From Branchiostoma belcheri (taxonomy: Eukaryota > Chordata > Leptocardii > Amphioxiformes > Branchiostomatidae): DNA of 64,000 bases. Positions 1 through 28,900 of this stretch are shown here, in pieces. How positions within the stretch are numbered: the first letter of the stretch is position 1; the number at the start of each line of letters is the position of its first letter. The stretch lies in contig NW_017802503.1 in assembly GCF_001625305.1 (NCBI RefSeq), forward strand, positions 982,828 to 1,046,827. Direction: 5' to 3'. Made by a program: the position numbers and the translations under genes. Under the pieces are notes generated by a model. That model did not search any database, was not told where the DNA came from, and saw nothing but the letters and a program-made list of their open reading frames with translations.

Positions 1-416
1 CCCCTGTGAGATCTTTCATGCCTAGCTCATTGAAAATTTGAAAATCTCGAAATATATTTTTTACATCTCGAAATAAATCTCCATATTTTTTTCATCTCGG
101 AATTTAAAAAAAAAAGTCGTGTCACAGTGTTTATAATTTGAGATCTTCGTTGAATTGACCCAAATATGAATAAACAATCAAAATAGAGCGACAAAAAAGA
201 CAATAAATTCCCACGATTGCTACACGCCAGGCTACTTCGGAAAAAGGTCAACATTTAAATACCGATGTTGATGGCAATTGTGCGCCTTGTGTACCGACAA
301 AAAGACCGTTTATCCTGTTCCACTTGCAATTGTGCCACCTAAAGCAAAATCACCGATAGATTTATGATAGTGAGGATAGAAACTGCAACAAAAGTGTGAA
401 ATTTAAACCACCGTAC

Positions 417-477
417 CTCCTGTAGTCCCAGTCTGGGGCTGCTGCTGCCTGCCGGCCGAGCTCGACATGATGTTAGT
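417..477 (-). CDS. Probable first coding exon of a gene extending off the left edge
   Basis: On the minus strand a good acceptor (ccctgcag) at 478-479 is followed by a short leader and an ATG at 468-466 with A at -3. It opens a peptide beginning MSSSAGRQQQPQTGTTG and ending in phase 1 at a GT donor (GGAG|gtacgg) at 416. An intron in the 5' leader followed by a short first coding exon is common in animal genes. Only 17 codons are visible, so no family can be named. The rest would lie left of position 1. It could be a chance exon-like stretch, and there is no second exon in the window to test the frame. Confidence 0.35.
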
Positions 478-499
478 CTGCAGGGTTCTGAACAGCAAA

Positions 500-625
500 A
501 CGTGTCCTACACCAGACAAAACGCGACCTAAGTAAGACAGAAAGCGTCCAACTCAAGGCAAAATACGCCCTACACCAGACAAAATACGCCCTACACCAGA
601 CAAAACGCGTCCTGTACAAGACTAG
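500..625. repeat. Short tandem repeat, unit about 24 bp
   Basis: Four to five degenerate copies of a word like ctacaccagacaaaatacgc follow one another. It lies between the exon at 417-477 and gene-free sequence. No coding potential was seen. Confidence 0.6.
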
Positions 626-1963
626 ACGTTTTTTTTTTGTTTACGCCCGACTCAGTACCCAAACTAATCCGTACCTCTGACTACTGAAACCAACAGAAAA
701 GGCGGCAAATGTCATTGAAAAGTCGAGACAAATTATATGAAATTTGATCACTTCGACACGATGTAATACTTAAACATGCTTTTTTATGTTTACCTTTTCT
801 GAGAAATCTCATTGTTATTTATTAATTTCAGGTCATTTGGTTTCAGCACCAGGGCTCCAGATCCAAAAATGTATATCTTTTGCCTGAAAATGGCCAACAA
901 CAAAAAAAGAAAAGAAAAAAAATTTAAAGGCCTGCTTCAAATAAATTTAAAAAAAACGTCTGGGGTATTTGCCAATTCTACCGCCATGCCAAATTTCAGG
1001 TGAAATTTGGCTGAAAAATGAGAGAGTTGAATCCCTTTAAAGAAAGGGCAGGAGGGGGAGGAGAAGGCAGCGAAACATGAGAGAAGCCATAACAACATTA
1101 TAAATTTACATAGTAATCGTCAACAGTAAAAAAACTCATCTTTGTATAAAGTTCAGTATTAAGCATTTATTATTTTTGGACAAGATGTGATTATTATGTT
1201 AGGTATTTAGTAATTTATTTTTGGATTAATTTGGAGCCAGTTTGTTCGTATGTCTGTGTGTGTCTTTATATATAATTTGCAATAATAGTATGAGACTAAT
1301 CTAAAATCACGTGACACATTACACACCCACCAGCTAAATAGGCCAATCCCGAGCTGTATAAGAAAACTGAAGGAAATTAAAGGACATGTCTACTGATTTT
1401 TGATGTCTAATGTTTATTGTTTGACTTGGTTTCGTATTGTTTTGTATTATCATTTCAGGAGGACAACTTGTAAAGGCGTTGATACACCTGTTTTGTCCTC
1501 CCTTCCACTTGTTTTTGCTTGTGGTAAATTCAAATAAAGAAATAAAGAAAAGAAAGAAATTAAGTATGATTATTCTTATTTCATACACTTAAGCTTACAA
1601 TAACATGCATTACCATAGCTCTTGGGCTAGGGAAGACGTGATATGAGTCTGGGCCCCCTAGCAGCTTCTTCTAGACTGCAGGGTAGTTTGTTTTCTAAGA
1701 AGATTTTGTTACCCACCATGACCTATTAGGTAAGAAAAGGAAGGGATATGGTTGGCCTTTACCATAAGTACATTAGATTCCAATATTATGCCCTCACCCC
1801 ATATAAAACAACACAAAAATTCATATGACACAACTTTTGAGACATACAAGTGAAAAACGTTTTAATCAATACACAATGGAAGCAGCAGGAGACATAAAAT
1901 GACTTTGCCTATGTAACATCAAATATCCTATGTGTTTTCTGTTTAGAACTGCCCAAACTTAAC
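626..1963. other. AT-rich intergenic sequence without a recognisable gene
   Basis: I see only low-complexity A/T stretches and short spurious reading frames. A run of AAATAAAG words near 1530-1560 resembles the 3' tail of a retroposed element. No splice-consistent exon was found on either strand. Confidence 0.5.
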
Positions 1964-1971
1964 CTCGAGTA

Positions 1972-2186
1972 GTCTGGTCTCCATCAGACTTCTTTTGCGG
2001 GCTGAATAAATCGTAGAAATCGGCCTAAAAAGGGTATTAATTGGCGAGAGAAGGTAGTCGGCCATTGACGATCAAATTGGCCTGCAAGAATCGTCAATAG
2101 CTGGCTACCTCCTCTCGCCAATTAATACCCCTTTTAATCCGATTTCTACGATTACTCAACCTGCAAAAGAAAAAATCTGGTGGAGA
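1972..2186. mobile_element. Inverted-repeat element (family K) with 8-bp target duplication
   Basis: The direct repeat ctcgagta flanks the element at 1964-1971 and 2187-2194. The arms are imperfect inverted repeats: a tctccatcagact-like left end faces a tctggtggaga right end, and a tagaaatcgg..aaaaagg..taattggcgagag arm is mirrored across a centre near 2080. A related copy lies at 21701-21908. No reading frame, so this is a MITE-type non-autonomous DNA element. Confidence 0.7.
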
Positions 2187-2757
2187 CTCGAGTACTTCCA
2201 AACTGGAACAATATCATACAACAGTACATTAGTTAGACACAGGCGCTCAAAATTCACTGTTGACGGACCAAGAACATGAAAGGGAAATGGCTATTTTTTT
2301 TTCATTCAACTCAACACTTTGTACATTTTCAACCGGAATGGATTGTTCAGGTCAAGAGACGTTACGAAAGAGTAAATTGAACAACAGGTGGTTGGAAGTC
2401 TGTATCAACCCCCGTCCCGGCTCTCTTTTCTTCCATGCAAGTTTTCTTTTCTGGCAACTCTTTTGAGCTGCTATTACAATTTTTCCTTCCACCCATTTTT
2501 TTAAATCCAATTTTAACGCCATTTTCCCCGAAACGGGGTTTAGACATGCTTGCATCAAATGCTAGTCTTTTTTTTTGGCAAAATTTTGAACGTTTTATCC
2601 GTTTTCGTCCCTCCCCATATATCTTGGTCCGTCAAGTCGAAGTTTCGGCCAGGAACATGTAACGGTAACGACAATCTAAACTTCAGAAGTTCAAACATTG
2701 AGATTCATGAACTGATGGAAGGAAACAAACCGAAAACATGTTTAGACTTAACTTTAG

Positions 2758-2998
2758 ATCCAACACAAACAATTCTCTCACCTAGAGCTTTCAACCAGTC
2801 ACTCTGGTCTTCCTCAGTAGACTGACCCACTGAACCGCGACGGGGGCCGACATCGTCTACCAGATACCTTTGACACAGTGTTGACGTCACACTTCAAAGA
2901 AGCCACGTGACAAGCCTCACTTGGTCAGTCTACTGAGGAAGACCAGAGTGACTGGTCGAAAGCTGTTGGTGAGAGAACTTTCTTTGTCTTGGATCAAA
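2758..2998. mobile_element. Inverted-repeat element (family B), copy 1
   Basis: The word ctctggtcttcctcagtaga is mirrored by its complement about 130 bp later, and the outer ends match gatccaacacaaa / tcttggatcaaaag. A second, shorter copy lies at 27148-27345. Neither codes for protein. Confidence 0.65.
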
Positions 2999-3124
2999 AG
3001 TCTTAACTCTAAACATGTAACTACAAACATAGATGAACTTTCATGATAGAAACCGAAAACATAATGACATTGACTTTGTGAATGTTTGTTTGTTTGTTTG
3101 TTTGTTTGTTTTTAACATTACGCA

Positions 3125-18509
<15,385 letters not shown>

Positions 18510-18519
18510 CAACCTACAG

Positions 18520-19750
18520 AGAGAGAAGGGAAACCTTTAAACGACGCAGGCACAGCTAGTTGTCGTAGCGCGTCGTACGATTTTTAATGTCGTAGGATTT
18601 TTGATCGAACAGAGTGGAAACTTGCTGCCTGATATGCTTCACGCGGGAGGAACTAAGTCTAAGTAAGTAAGGATCTCTGATGTCGTAGAAGTTTTGATGT
18701 CGTAGGATTTTTGATGTAGGATTTTCTTTCTTTCTTTATTGGCAATGGCAATAGATCAATACACAGGTTATCAAGGCAGTGGTGACTGGTATTAGATAAC
18801 TTACAAATACAAACACTGAGACAAACATGAAATAAAGAAATCTACTATAAATACAAGACCTGAAATAAAGATGACATATTGTAACTGGTTACAAATTACA
18901 GTACTATAATACATAATATAAGAAAAATCAAGACATTCCTACCTAGCAGCAAAATGTGCAAAATAATATTTTCAAGCAGGCTGTGACAGAGAACGAAACG
19001 TCGACAAGGATCTGGGTCAATCTTTTTCTGTAACAAAACAGCAGAAGTTCAGTGCACGATATACGCACGACTATATCTCAAGAATAATCTCAGTTCAGTG
19101 ACACAATGTCTGCCGGTTCAGTACCTTTTATATATTTCAGTTTTCGGGCACCCAATGACTGGAAGGTTAACAACATCACAACCGTAAATGCATTTTACCT
19201 TCAATACAACCCATAACACCATTGGCTACCAAAGAGTTACAGTTATTTTTTTACTATTCTGTCAGAAACAGGTGCCTTTTGTTGTTTGCGAAGATAGCGG
19301 TGAAAAATCTTAGAATGACCAAAACACATGTTTTCGTAAAGAGCTTGAAAGTCATAAAACACGGGTGTGCTTTCCAAGCTCATACAAATCAACAGCTGGC
19401 ATTTCTGATAGCCCTTCTGGTTTTGACAGTTTATCTATAGGCATTATTTTGTAATGTCTTTCTAAAAGTTTCTCGAAATTTATAATTACAGAGTGCGAGT
19501 TGAAAGAATAAATGGTCACAAATAAAACTAAAAGGACCAATGTATATACTTTGGACAGTCCAAAATGACTTGTCACAATTTCTGAAAACACATTTAACAT
19601 TTTAGGCCTTACACAACTAACGATAACTTCCTGGATACATAACGTCTACAACTTGGAGAAAAAATATACATCTTCTTAAAGAAAAATATATATCTTCTAG
19701 CCTCAAAGGACATCTTTGTACAAAACTTGAAGAAAAGAAAACTGGTTTAG
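18520..19750. other. Intron or 5' flank of the unrecognised gene
   Basis: Short repeated words (tgatgtcgtaggatttttga) occur near 18580-18720. No coding exon was seen. Confidence 0.35.
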
Positions 19751-19755
19751 CTCAC

Positions 19756-19900
19756 CTGTGTAGTTCTTACTGCACCCACGACGCAAGTCTGTTATCAAAT
19801 ACGTTGTTTTGCCGACGAGATAGACTTTACACTGTTGACCCTGACCCTTTCGCTTGACAATCGCGCGGCGACATTGTTTGAGAACTCTGTGAAAAACGAA
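19756..19900 (-). other. Candidate 5' untranslated exon of the unrecognised gene
   Basis: On the minus strand a strong donor (ACACAG|gtgagc) lies at 19756|19755. Joined to the exon starting at 18513, the required frame carries a stop before the ATG at 18509, which fits an untranslated leader. An AG acceptor at 19789 would make it a 33-nt exon; otherwise it extends right as a first exon. Other frames are open here, so a different role is possible. Confidence 0.3.
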
Positions 19901-20850
19901 TTTGTCTTGACTGTGTACATTCTGCGCGCTGTGGTCGTCAGAAATGATCAGAGGAATGACGCAGTGTAATAAGTCCAGGGTGGGCCCGTTACCACGACAC
20001 GTCGCTATGCCTATGGACTGGACTTGAACCGTGTTACAGGCTTGTTTTCCACTCTCCGCTCTATCCAGCCTAGCCTGGTGATCAGGCCGCTGAGGCTGTC
20101 CGTTATCTCGTGTGTGTTAAGAAAATGCAACCCTGCCTAGCCTCGCGCCCAGCGTACGCTTGTGGTTTCGGCATTCATTTAAAAGGGCCGACTGAAAATT
20201 AAGATCGACTGCCAGAGGAAAAGTTGTAACATTATTATAACACTCCTGGCTAATCACTGGTTTACAGTAACTGCAAGGTTCTAAATACATGTAGAAGTCC
20301 TGATGGTGGAAAGAAGATGCCGGTGTACTCTTGTTTTAAATGACTGGAGGTTGTTGTCAGTGGTCAGGAAGACCACTGCGTTGTCTGCGAGACTGTTCCA
20401 GATGTGTACTGCAGTATGTATGGAAGTGCCAACAAACTACCGAGGCCGAAATCACTCCATAGACCGCCTGTACAGAGTGGTTACCAGGCTATATCCGGCC
20501 TTGCATCCTCCCAGAGTCTTGGTTACCGGTGTTATAGAGTTAGCCAGCGTGCCGTTGGGGTGAGACAAACGGGGTTGCACCGGGTCAGTTGGGCGGGGAG
20601 AATGACTGGGAGATACCCTGTCGTCCCTTTTCTCCCTTCCTGAGAGGACAAGCGGGGTCCGGCCCGGGGTGAATAGGATAGGGTGTCCGGGTAGGTATAT
20701 GGGATGTCCGGGTATTGTTGTCGCGCTGCCCCCCTGGCGTACGGAGGCAGTGATCCCCGTACCGGGGACACTATAGCAGCGGCTCGGCGGGAGGGCAGCT
20801 GGCGGGTTAGGGTGTCCTCAGCGGGCACTCACAGGACAACAAGTGGCTGT

Positions 20851-21015
20851 AGCTTTACCAGGCTTCGGGAGGCGACTGGAAAGATTAGAAATTGGCCAAA
20901 TAGAGAGCTAACACGTCAGGAGAGTCGGTCCGCTAGAGTAATAATAGACAGTAGTAATCTGTCTATTTGGCCAATTTCTACTCTTTCCAGTCACCCCCGA
21001 AGCCTGGTAGAGGCT
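20851..21015. mobile_element. MITE family F, copy 1
   Basis: The ends are agctttaccaggcttcggg and ccgaagcctggtagaggct. Inner inverted words are tagaaattggccaaatag and its complement. Six sites in the window carry this pattern. Confidence 0.8.
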
Positions 21016-21280
21016 AGGGCTTTAGATGCCCCTTGGTCACTTTCTGGCCTTGCTAGCGGCTCTAATGTGCAACCTATCAGATTTTTTGGTGGCTGCTAGA
21101 CAGTAACAAATTGACAAGTCAGTATCAAATTCGCAAAGCAGCATCCATTTGGCCGGCGAAAAATGAGATACCCGGGCGTAGGGAGGCAGTGATCCTCGTA
21201 CCGGGGACAATATAGGCGTGGCCCCGCGTTAGGTAGGGTGGCGGGTTTGACTGTCGGGTTAGGATGTCCTCATCGGGCTA

Positions 21281-21417
21281 GCCTTTACCAGGCTTCGGGA
21301 GTGGCAAACTGTTCTCTCCAGCCGACCAAACTCCCCTGACATGCTCTCTCTCTCTATTTGGCCGATTTCTACTCTTTCCAGTCGCCTCCCGAAGCCTGGT
21401 AGAGGCGATTATCAGGC
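21281..21417. mobile_element. MITE family F, copy 2 (left arm shortened)
   Basis: It has the same ends as copy 1. The word gtcctcatcggg / gtcctcagcgggcactcac occurs near 20815, 21266 and 21679, so the whole 20.7-21.7 kb block is itself a duplicated repeat region. Confidence 0.7.
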
Positions 21418-21700
21418 ACTGATCATCAGCTGTAACCATTGGCCAAAGTAGGATTCGAGCGCGAATCCTTCTCTCGGCGGCAAAAACTCCCTCGGCAGCA
21501 AATCGTCCCTCGCGGCGGCATATTACTCGCGTCGCTCACAAAAATAACGCCCACGCCCAACAAGACTGCGAAGGAGGCTAACCATGAGCCACCAAAGCTA
21601 ATAGCTCCTCTTGTCAATGGTTACAGCCTTGCCACCGTAGGATCTGCTTGGTGACTGACGGGAGCTCGGGTTAGGGTGTCCTCAGCGGGCACTCACCGTA

Positions 21701-21908
21701 GTCTCCCCCAGACTCCTTTGCAGGCTGAATGAATAGTAAAAATCGGTCTAAAAAGGGCCTATACTTGGCCAGAGGAAATGGCCGGCCAGAGAGGGTTCGT
21801 GTAGGCAAACGGACCCTCTCTGGCTGACCATCTTCTCTGGCCAAGTATAGGCCCTTTTTAGACCGATTTCTACTATTTATTTAGCCTGGAAAGAAGTCTG
21901 GTGGAGAC
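21701..21908. mobile_element. Inverted-repeat element family K, copy 2
   Basis: tagtctcccccagact faces agtctggtggagacta. Long inner arms (tctaaaaagggcctatactt and its complement) flank a ggccagagag core. It is related to the element at 1972-2186. Confidence 0.75.
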
Positions 21909-22222
21909 TACACTCACGGGAAAACATGCGGCCGTAGTTTTTTTCAGACTAATCTCCAAGCCAAGGAGTGACCATTTGACACCGGAGCTATTATAATTAA
22001 TGGCTAATGATCACTCCTTTGGGCAATGGAACAGGCACAGATACCAGTGCAAAGGTTTCAGTGCAGGTAAATGAACAATTTGACAGGATTAAAAAAAGTC
22101 TAAAAAGGCTAACATTCAGGCTACACAAACTGAACACATGATAGATTTCAGTCCCTTTTACTCAAAGCTTATAAATAATGATGCTCCACAAGTCATCATT
22201 CATATACCCATGTAATAAAAAG

Positions 22223-22228
22223 TTTATT
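22223..22228 (-). terminator. Candidate poly(A) signal of MBD4
   Basis: AATAAA on the minus strand (tttatt on plus), about 730 nt downstream of the glycosylase-form stop codon. It is the first canonical hexamer I noticed after the gene; not proven. Confidence 0.35.
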
Positions 22229-22957
22229 TTTCAAATGAATGATCACAAGTTTCACATAAAAGGCTTTAAAATCATCATGTTTTCATTTAAGGCATCTCGA
22301 GGTGTTATTTGGTTTCATCTACAGTTAGTTTCATCAATGGTTTGGAATGATTCTGGCCTCAATATGTCAAATCTTTCATATCTTTAAGTTCCCTGTGCAT
22401 GGAATATATCCCTGTGCATATACATATACCATGCAAGGCATTTACATTCATACTGTTCACATTTTAATGCCAAATAATTTCAACCTTCACCATTTTCTCA
22501 CCATCTATTGTTGAACATGATTAATCTTATTACACTTCACTTTATATAAAAGTTTTTTTTGCACAGATATATAGATGGAATGGCTGGAAACTTTTGTATT
22601 CTTGCACATTGCTATGTTACTAAATATTTATACCTTTCTTGTCAGTGATGCAAGTCACCAATAAACATCAAAATGTCTTTCTAAATGTACTTATAAGTGT
22701 ACATAAAATGTTGCTAAAATAAAACATAAGACAAAGGGATTTCAACATGTACACCAGACATTTTAAAACTGTAAAAAAATGATAGTAACTCTATAATAGA
22801 AGTCTAATATGTGCTGTGAGAAGTCATACATCTATAACTTTGGCTTGCTAAAAATTCTAACTTCACTATGCTACCTTTGCACCAAATTAGCCATGTGTTA
22901 ATCCACTACTTGATTGCTGTGTATTACTACTTGAAGTTCAGTCATGGTATAGCCCTG

Positions 22958-25900
22958 TTATATCCCCAGTTCCCTGTGGTTCTTCACTAGCCAGTTATGG
23001 TAGTCGTTCAGCTTGTGGTCATTCGGCATCACCTACAGAAGAAGAAGAAATCAGAGGTTTTAGACTCCCGGGCAGTATTTTGGGTTTGTGAATTTATAAG
23101 AACAGCTGTGGAGATTGTATGACATACTTATCGAGACTAGGACAGAAACTGTGCAGGGTTGGAGGGTCACTTAATAATACACAAACCTCAGTTTCCTGAA
23201 TTTTGCTTATGTCGACCTCTAATTCCTGCTGGCTGCCGGCCAGATTCTGTGACCTTTACATCCACCCAATTTCCTGTGTCTGACCTTTTGACCTGTCATA
23301 CTGCCTGTCAATCTACCCCCATCCACGTGCTGTCAACCTACTCTGTCCATTCAAACATACACAGTAAGCCACAGACAACCCACCCCAAAGGTACATCAAT
23401 TGATATCTTAATATCTAATATAATGTATGCAAAGATCATATGGGAGATAATTTATAGCTGGCCCTTTAAAACCTATTTGTGACTGAGATAATTCATATAA
23501 CTTATTGTCTTGTATGTAGGTTAATTTCGTCGTACCCATGTCTTTGTCTGTATGTCTAGTATTGTCTACATGTAGTTTTAGACCTTACAAAAGTCGCTGT
23601 ACTTTTGTTGTGTCCATAAGGTTCTTTATAGCTGTCACATGAAACCTTTTTGTGACTGACTACTTAACAGTACTCACCTGTCTCCACTCGTTGACACAGA
23701 AGATTCTGTAAGAGTCGTTTCCATACTTGCCGATACCGTACAGCTCGTCTGGGTACGTCCAGTCTTTGGTCAGGTACTCCTCTGTAGGGCAAAGAAGAGA
23801 ATTATTAAACTTCTGGATAGTATATAAATCTTGGCTTCAAAAAAACAAAACCTAAATACAAGGAGGTTTATGACGAAACAATTCAGCCACAACTACACAA
23901 TCTGTGCATACTAATAATAAATATAGATTACCAGCAGATCGGCACATCGACAGAACATACTGCGAAACCTGTAATAGTAAAATCTCCAAGCAGATCTTTT
24001 GGTGATGCAAAGACAGTCTCAAACAGGCCAGGCAGTATCCATTTTCCATACAGTATCATATAGATGTGTTGGATACGGTCTTGCCAATTTGATACTGTCT
24101 TTGCAGCCACCAACTTAAAGATCTGCTTGCAGATTAAAGTATTGTGCAAAGAATTTCAACAGAACGTCTTGTTTAAGGCCATATTCGTGTACAAGGATGA
24201 CATCCTGTTTTGAGATGTATATTGTGTGGCGTCCGTGTGGTGTAGTGGATAGAGCGTCCGACTGTCAAGCAAGCAGACCCAGGTTCAATCCCCAGGGTTG
24301 GACCCAGACATGTCTGGACATCCACCCAGACGTTGTGCCCTTGGGAAAGGCACTTAACACACATTTCCCCCCTCAGTTAGAGGGATCCTGGGCCCTACTA
24401 GGGTTCAGAAAGGGGTTAGGAAGAGCATCCAGCTGTTGTAAAAATTGTACTTGGTGCAAGCACGTCTAACCCCCGGTTGGGGAAAAATGACGTTAAATTC
24501 GGCTAAAAAAAAATCTTACCAGAGAACTTGATGAGGATTTGTGCGCGTCTCTTGTACAGTCCGAGCGGCTGGAGAAGCTCAGATATCGGTCTCCAGTCCG
24601 CGCCGCGCGTCGCCTCGGCTGACGGCCAGCGACGGAAAAACTCCCACATCACCGGAATCGCTTTCTGGCCTGGAAACATTCAACTTCAAAAATTAGCCCC
24701 ATTTTGAATGGTAGTGAATCCAAGATTTTTCAAATCGAAAGCTGTAACTTTATATATGTAACTACTAACGTATAACACTACAAAAAAATTGTGTTTTCTG
24801 TTTCAGAAAAATAGGGTCGCAGGTAGGGATTATCTTTTTTTTAATTTTATCATTTTTACTTTGGCTAGTGATCCAAGTCATACAGTACAGTTTAACAAAG
24901 TAAAACTTGCATGAGGACACTTTTATTTTCAATATCAATGTCAGTAAACTGGTTGTACAATGTTTCATCTCTCAGGTGTCAGATCATGGAGCTAGAAAAT
25001 GTTTATCAGCTCTGAAAAAGTATGTACTTGCTAGGATTCATAATAGAAAAGTCTAGGGTCGGCAGGTCTTTCTAGGGTCCGTAGGAAAACAGGAAACACC
25101 TTTGTTTTCCTAGGCCCAGATGAACTTTCATGTACATTTGTAACTACTAACTAGCCTGGTTACCAAACCTATTGTAGCTCTTGAATCCTCTATTTGTGGA
25201 GAGGATGTAGGACTCGTGAGCTATAATAGGTTTGGTAACCAAGCTAACTACTAACACAGATGAACTTCCATGAAAATTCTCACCTGTGGTCCGCTGAAGG
25301 AAAATTGTCGCCACCAGAACTTTCCAGGGGTCGTGGAACAGGTGCTCCTGGACGAGGTTAAAGGGCGATCGCGGCGGCGTCCATTTGGTGGCCGAGAACT
25401 TCTCCTTCGGCGGGGGGAGGTTACCTGCCGCGCCGCTGAAATACGGACTGACTTCTGTTTCTGCTGCAGGGTCTGCAACCATTTTTCCTGCTGCTGTTGC
25501 AGGGTCTGTTTCTGCTGTTTCTGCTGCTGCAGGGTCTGTTTCTGCTGTTTCTGCTGCTGCAGGGTCTGTTTCTGCCACTGCTGTGTCTGTTTCTGCCACT
25601 GCTGTGTCTGTTTCTGCTGCATCTTTGATTGTTTCTCCTACTGCTGCATCTGTTTCTCCTGCTGCAGGGTCTGCAACTGTTTCTCCTGCTGCTGCTGTGT
25701 CTGCACCTGTTTCTACTGCTGCTGCATCTGTTTCTGCTGTGTCTGCCGCTGCAGGGTCTGTTTCTGCTGTTTCTTCTGCTGCAGGGTCTGTTTCTGCTGG
25801 GTCAGGAACCATTTTTCCTGCTGCAGCATCTGCAACTGTTTCTCCTGCTGCTGCTGTGTCTGCAACTGTTTCTGCTGCTGGTGCGTTTGTTTCTGCTACG

Positions 25901-28900
25901 TCTGTAAAGGCATCATGTTGGCGGGTTGTGAATTTTGTATCTGTATGAATCTTCGTACAAAGCGACCCAGTCTGTTTTGTGCAAGACAATGTTACTATGG
26001 TATAAAGTCCAGTTTACAGGGCATACCTCGTTTGGTTAAGAATGAAAGCTCATCTCTGTTGGTAGAATCCATTCATGGTTTCTTGTGTTGGAACTAAGGC
26101 TTAAACTCTACAACTATTGTTTGGTTACGTTGTGGTCACCTCCGTTGTAGGTTATCACGTGTAGCCGGCTAGCCAGGAATGCGATGTATGAAACATATAA
26201 TGACCTCTCAATCTCATGTCCACTGGCCTAGCCACTCATAGCCACTGACATAATATTGATAGATGAGGATTTGATTAAGTGTGGCTCGTCCTCAAAATAC
26301 ATGCTGAATTCATTGTTTTCTAAACAAACCAGGGCTAACAACTTTGCACAATTTTAGTTCCTGTATATACTCTCCTTCCCCTGCCTTTTACCTCCCCAAC
26401 CAAAACCAGGTACCCATTTCACACCTGGGTGGAGTGAGGAAAGTCAGGATGAGCCTTTCCCAAGGACAGAATGTCTATCTCAAAATCCTTTTTTCCACTC
26501 AAAGCACTTCAAATCAAACAAGAAAACACAAACCAGTCCATCCCACAGATGTAGGGCTACAGAAATATTTATTTCATTCCAGCACCTAAAGTTTCTTTTC
26601 ACTCACACTAAAGACTGGTGCAGTATAGTCGGGTTATATAGAGCATTTCTGGACTATGTACAGATAAAATACTTGCCTATACATTCTCTCTGCCAGTATG
26701 AATACACAGTTTCAATCAAAACAGACTCAAGTCCATTCAGTTCAAGTTCATGAATTGTCACGTTTTCAAACAGTAACACAAACACATGGTTGTCAGAACC
26801 ACCTACATATAGCAAACTATAAGTCATATTCAGCCACTGCACTACAAATACATATTCATTGTTTAAATTACGTTTTCTTTTGAGATAGTGCAACATACAT
26901 GGTGATATCTCTACGGTTACAAACATACAAAATACTGAAGTGAGAAAAACGCCAATTTCGACCAGGAATGTTTTTTTAGTGATTGAAGTCCGTCAGTCAA
27001 AGCAAGAAATCTTTCTGAGTTATGTACAAATTCTCGACAATTACTATAACTTGCAGCCATTTAGTTCCTCACACGAGTGCAGATACAAATCAAACTGTTA
27101 TCATGAAAGTTCATCTGTGTTGGTAGTTACATGTTAAGAGTTAAAAGTTTTGGTCCAACACAAAAAGTTCTCACCTAGAGCTTTCGACCACTCTGGTCTT
27201 CCTCAGCAGACTGACCCAGTGTTGATGTCACACTTCAAAGAAGCCGCGTGACAAGCCTCACTGGGTCAGTCTACTGAGGAAGACCAGAGTGACTGGTCGA
27301 AAGCTCTAGGTGAGAACTTTTTGTGTTGGACCAAAAGTTTGAACTATTAACAAATCAAACTGTTGTAATGTCCTTCAGGCTATATAGAGACATGTCAACA
27401 ATTTTGAGTTGAATATTAAACAAAATCCAAAATTCACTCATAACTTCGAAAACAATACCTGGTCTTAAATTAAAATCCGTGACTGGTAGAAAACTCTTTA
27501 TCATTCAATCAAAAAACCATTTCCGCATTATATCAAGTTTGTGCAACCTTACCAATCCAGTCAAAATTGGCTTTAAGAGTTTACAAAAGCTTGTACACCA
27601 AGTGTACTTTCAATCAAGTTTTCAATGGAAAACAGAACAAGGCTACCATTGGTGTTTCCATGGTAACTGATTACATCACTACACTTCTTCCAGTCATTGG
27701 CTGCTACCATTGGTGTGTCCATGGTAACTGATTTCAAATCATTACACTTCTTCCAGTCATTGTCTGCTACCTTTGGTGTCTCCATGGTAACTAATTTTGA
27801 AATCATCACTCTTCGTGTAGTCATTGGCTACTTCACTAAATTTTCTACCATTAGGCCACACTGATTTAAGTTTATGGATGACATCCTCTGAAGACCCCCA
27901 AACTAGTGCGCGCGGGCGAATAAAAAACATTCCGGCCCAAAACAAAAATGCTACTAGTACTAAGCCACAGGAATACAAAGTTGGTATTGTAAATTCGCGG
28001 CAGTACTTAGCGACGTACATACGACAAGACGGCACATGCTGGCTTTTTGCGGAATTTATGAATCGGTACGGAGTTCTTGAGTCGTGGAGCTTCGATAGCC
28101 TGGGTGCTCGGCTCCGTATTGTCGCTAACTACCATGGACTACCCAGGCCTAGAGCCAGGCCAGAGCCTGGGTGGACGTGATCTTTTTTTCTTTTTTCTTT
28201 GAGGGCGACAGGCGAAAATCAATGCGCGCGCGGATGTCATCCATAAAATTAAGTCGGTGTGGCCTTACTGTTACACAATCATAAAAATATTATGATTATT
28301 TCTAAATTTTTGAAGACTTCAATTTACCAAGGCTACACCACATAGTCATCCTTGTTGTCCCCAGTGCTTTGAAAGGTCTTCATGTCAGCTACTTTCTCGC
28401 ATATGAAATATAAATAAAACAAAGCAGCTGTAGGTACAAGCTTCCAAGCATTTCTAACAACATTATTTCTTTGTCAAAGACAATGTCTTCCTGTAACAGA
28501 CTCTAATTAGTAAACAAAGGTGTAGGTATAAAATAAAGAATCTTGTAACACACTCACTATTCACTATTCCCCCATCTTGTGGGATTTTGTGACTTTTGAA
28601 ACCTGTCAACAAGTGATTACATCCCATTGACAGTAAAATTTCTAAGTCACTGTTTAAGTAATGATTTTGGCTTCCAACAAAATAATCACCTAAGGCTCTC
28701 CCAAAATCCATTTTCAATTGATCATTAGTTTTAGTATTTTACAATGTGGGTCTCCAATATTTGTTTTACTCTATTTGAGTAATAATAATAATACCTTCAA
28801 CAGTACACAAGAAATCAGTTTAAGCAAGGAGGTTAAAACCTCATTGATTTAACTTAAAGTAACTGTCTTCTTGAGTTTCTCATTACCTGGATGTCTAACC

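Noticed and set aside
20303..21099. Several 80-130-codon frames in GC-rich sequence
   Set aside because: They cross MITE and duplicated repeat blocks and show no splice-consistent or family signal.
24224..24300. tRNA gene
   Set aside because: Same reason: tRNA-like head of a SINE with a common tail.
25270..26097. Plus-strand Cys/Phe-rich and Leu-rich open frames
   Set aside because: They are the antisense of the coding minisatellite in MBD4 exon 4 and reflect repeat composition.
27824..28180. Plus-strand open frame of 118 codons
   Set aside because: Lies inside a family C inverted-repeat element, with no splice or homology support.
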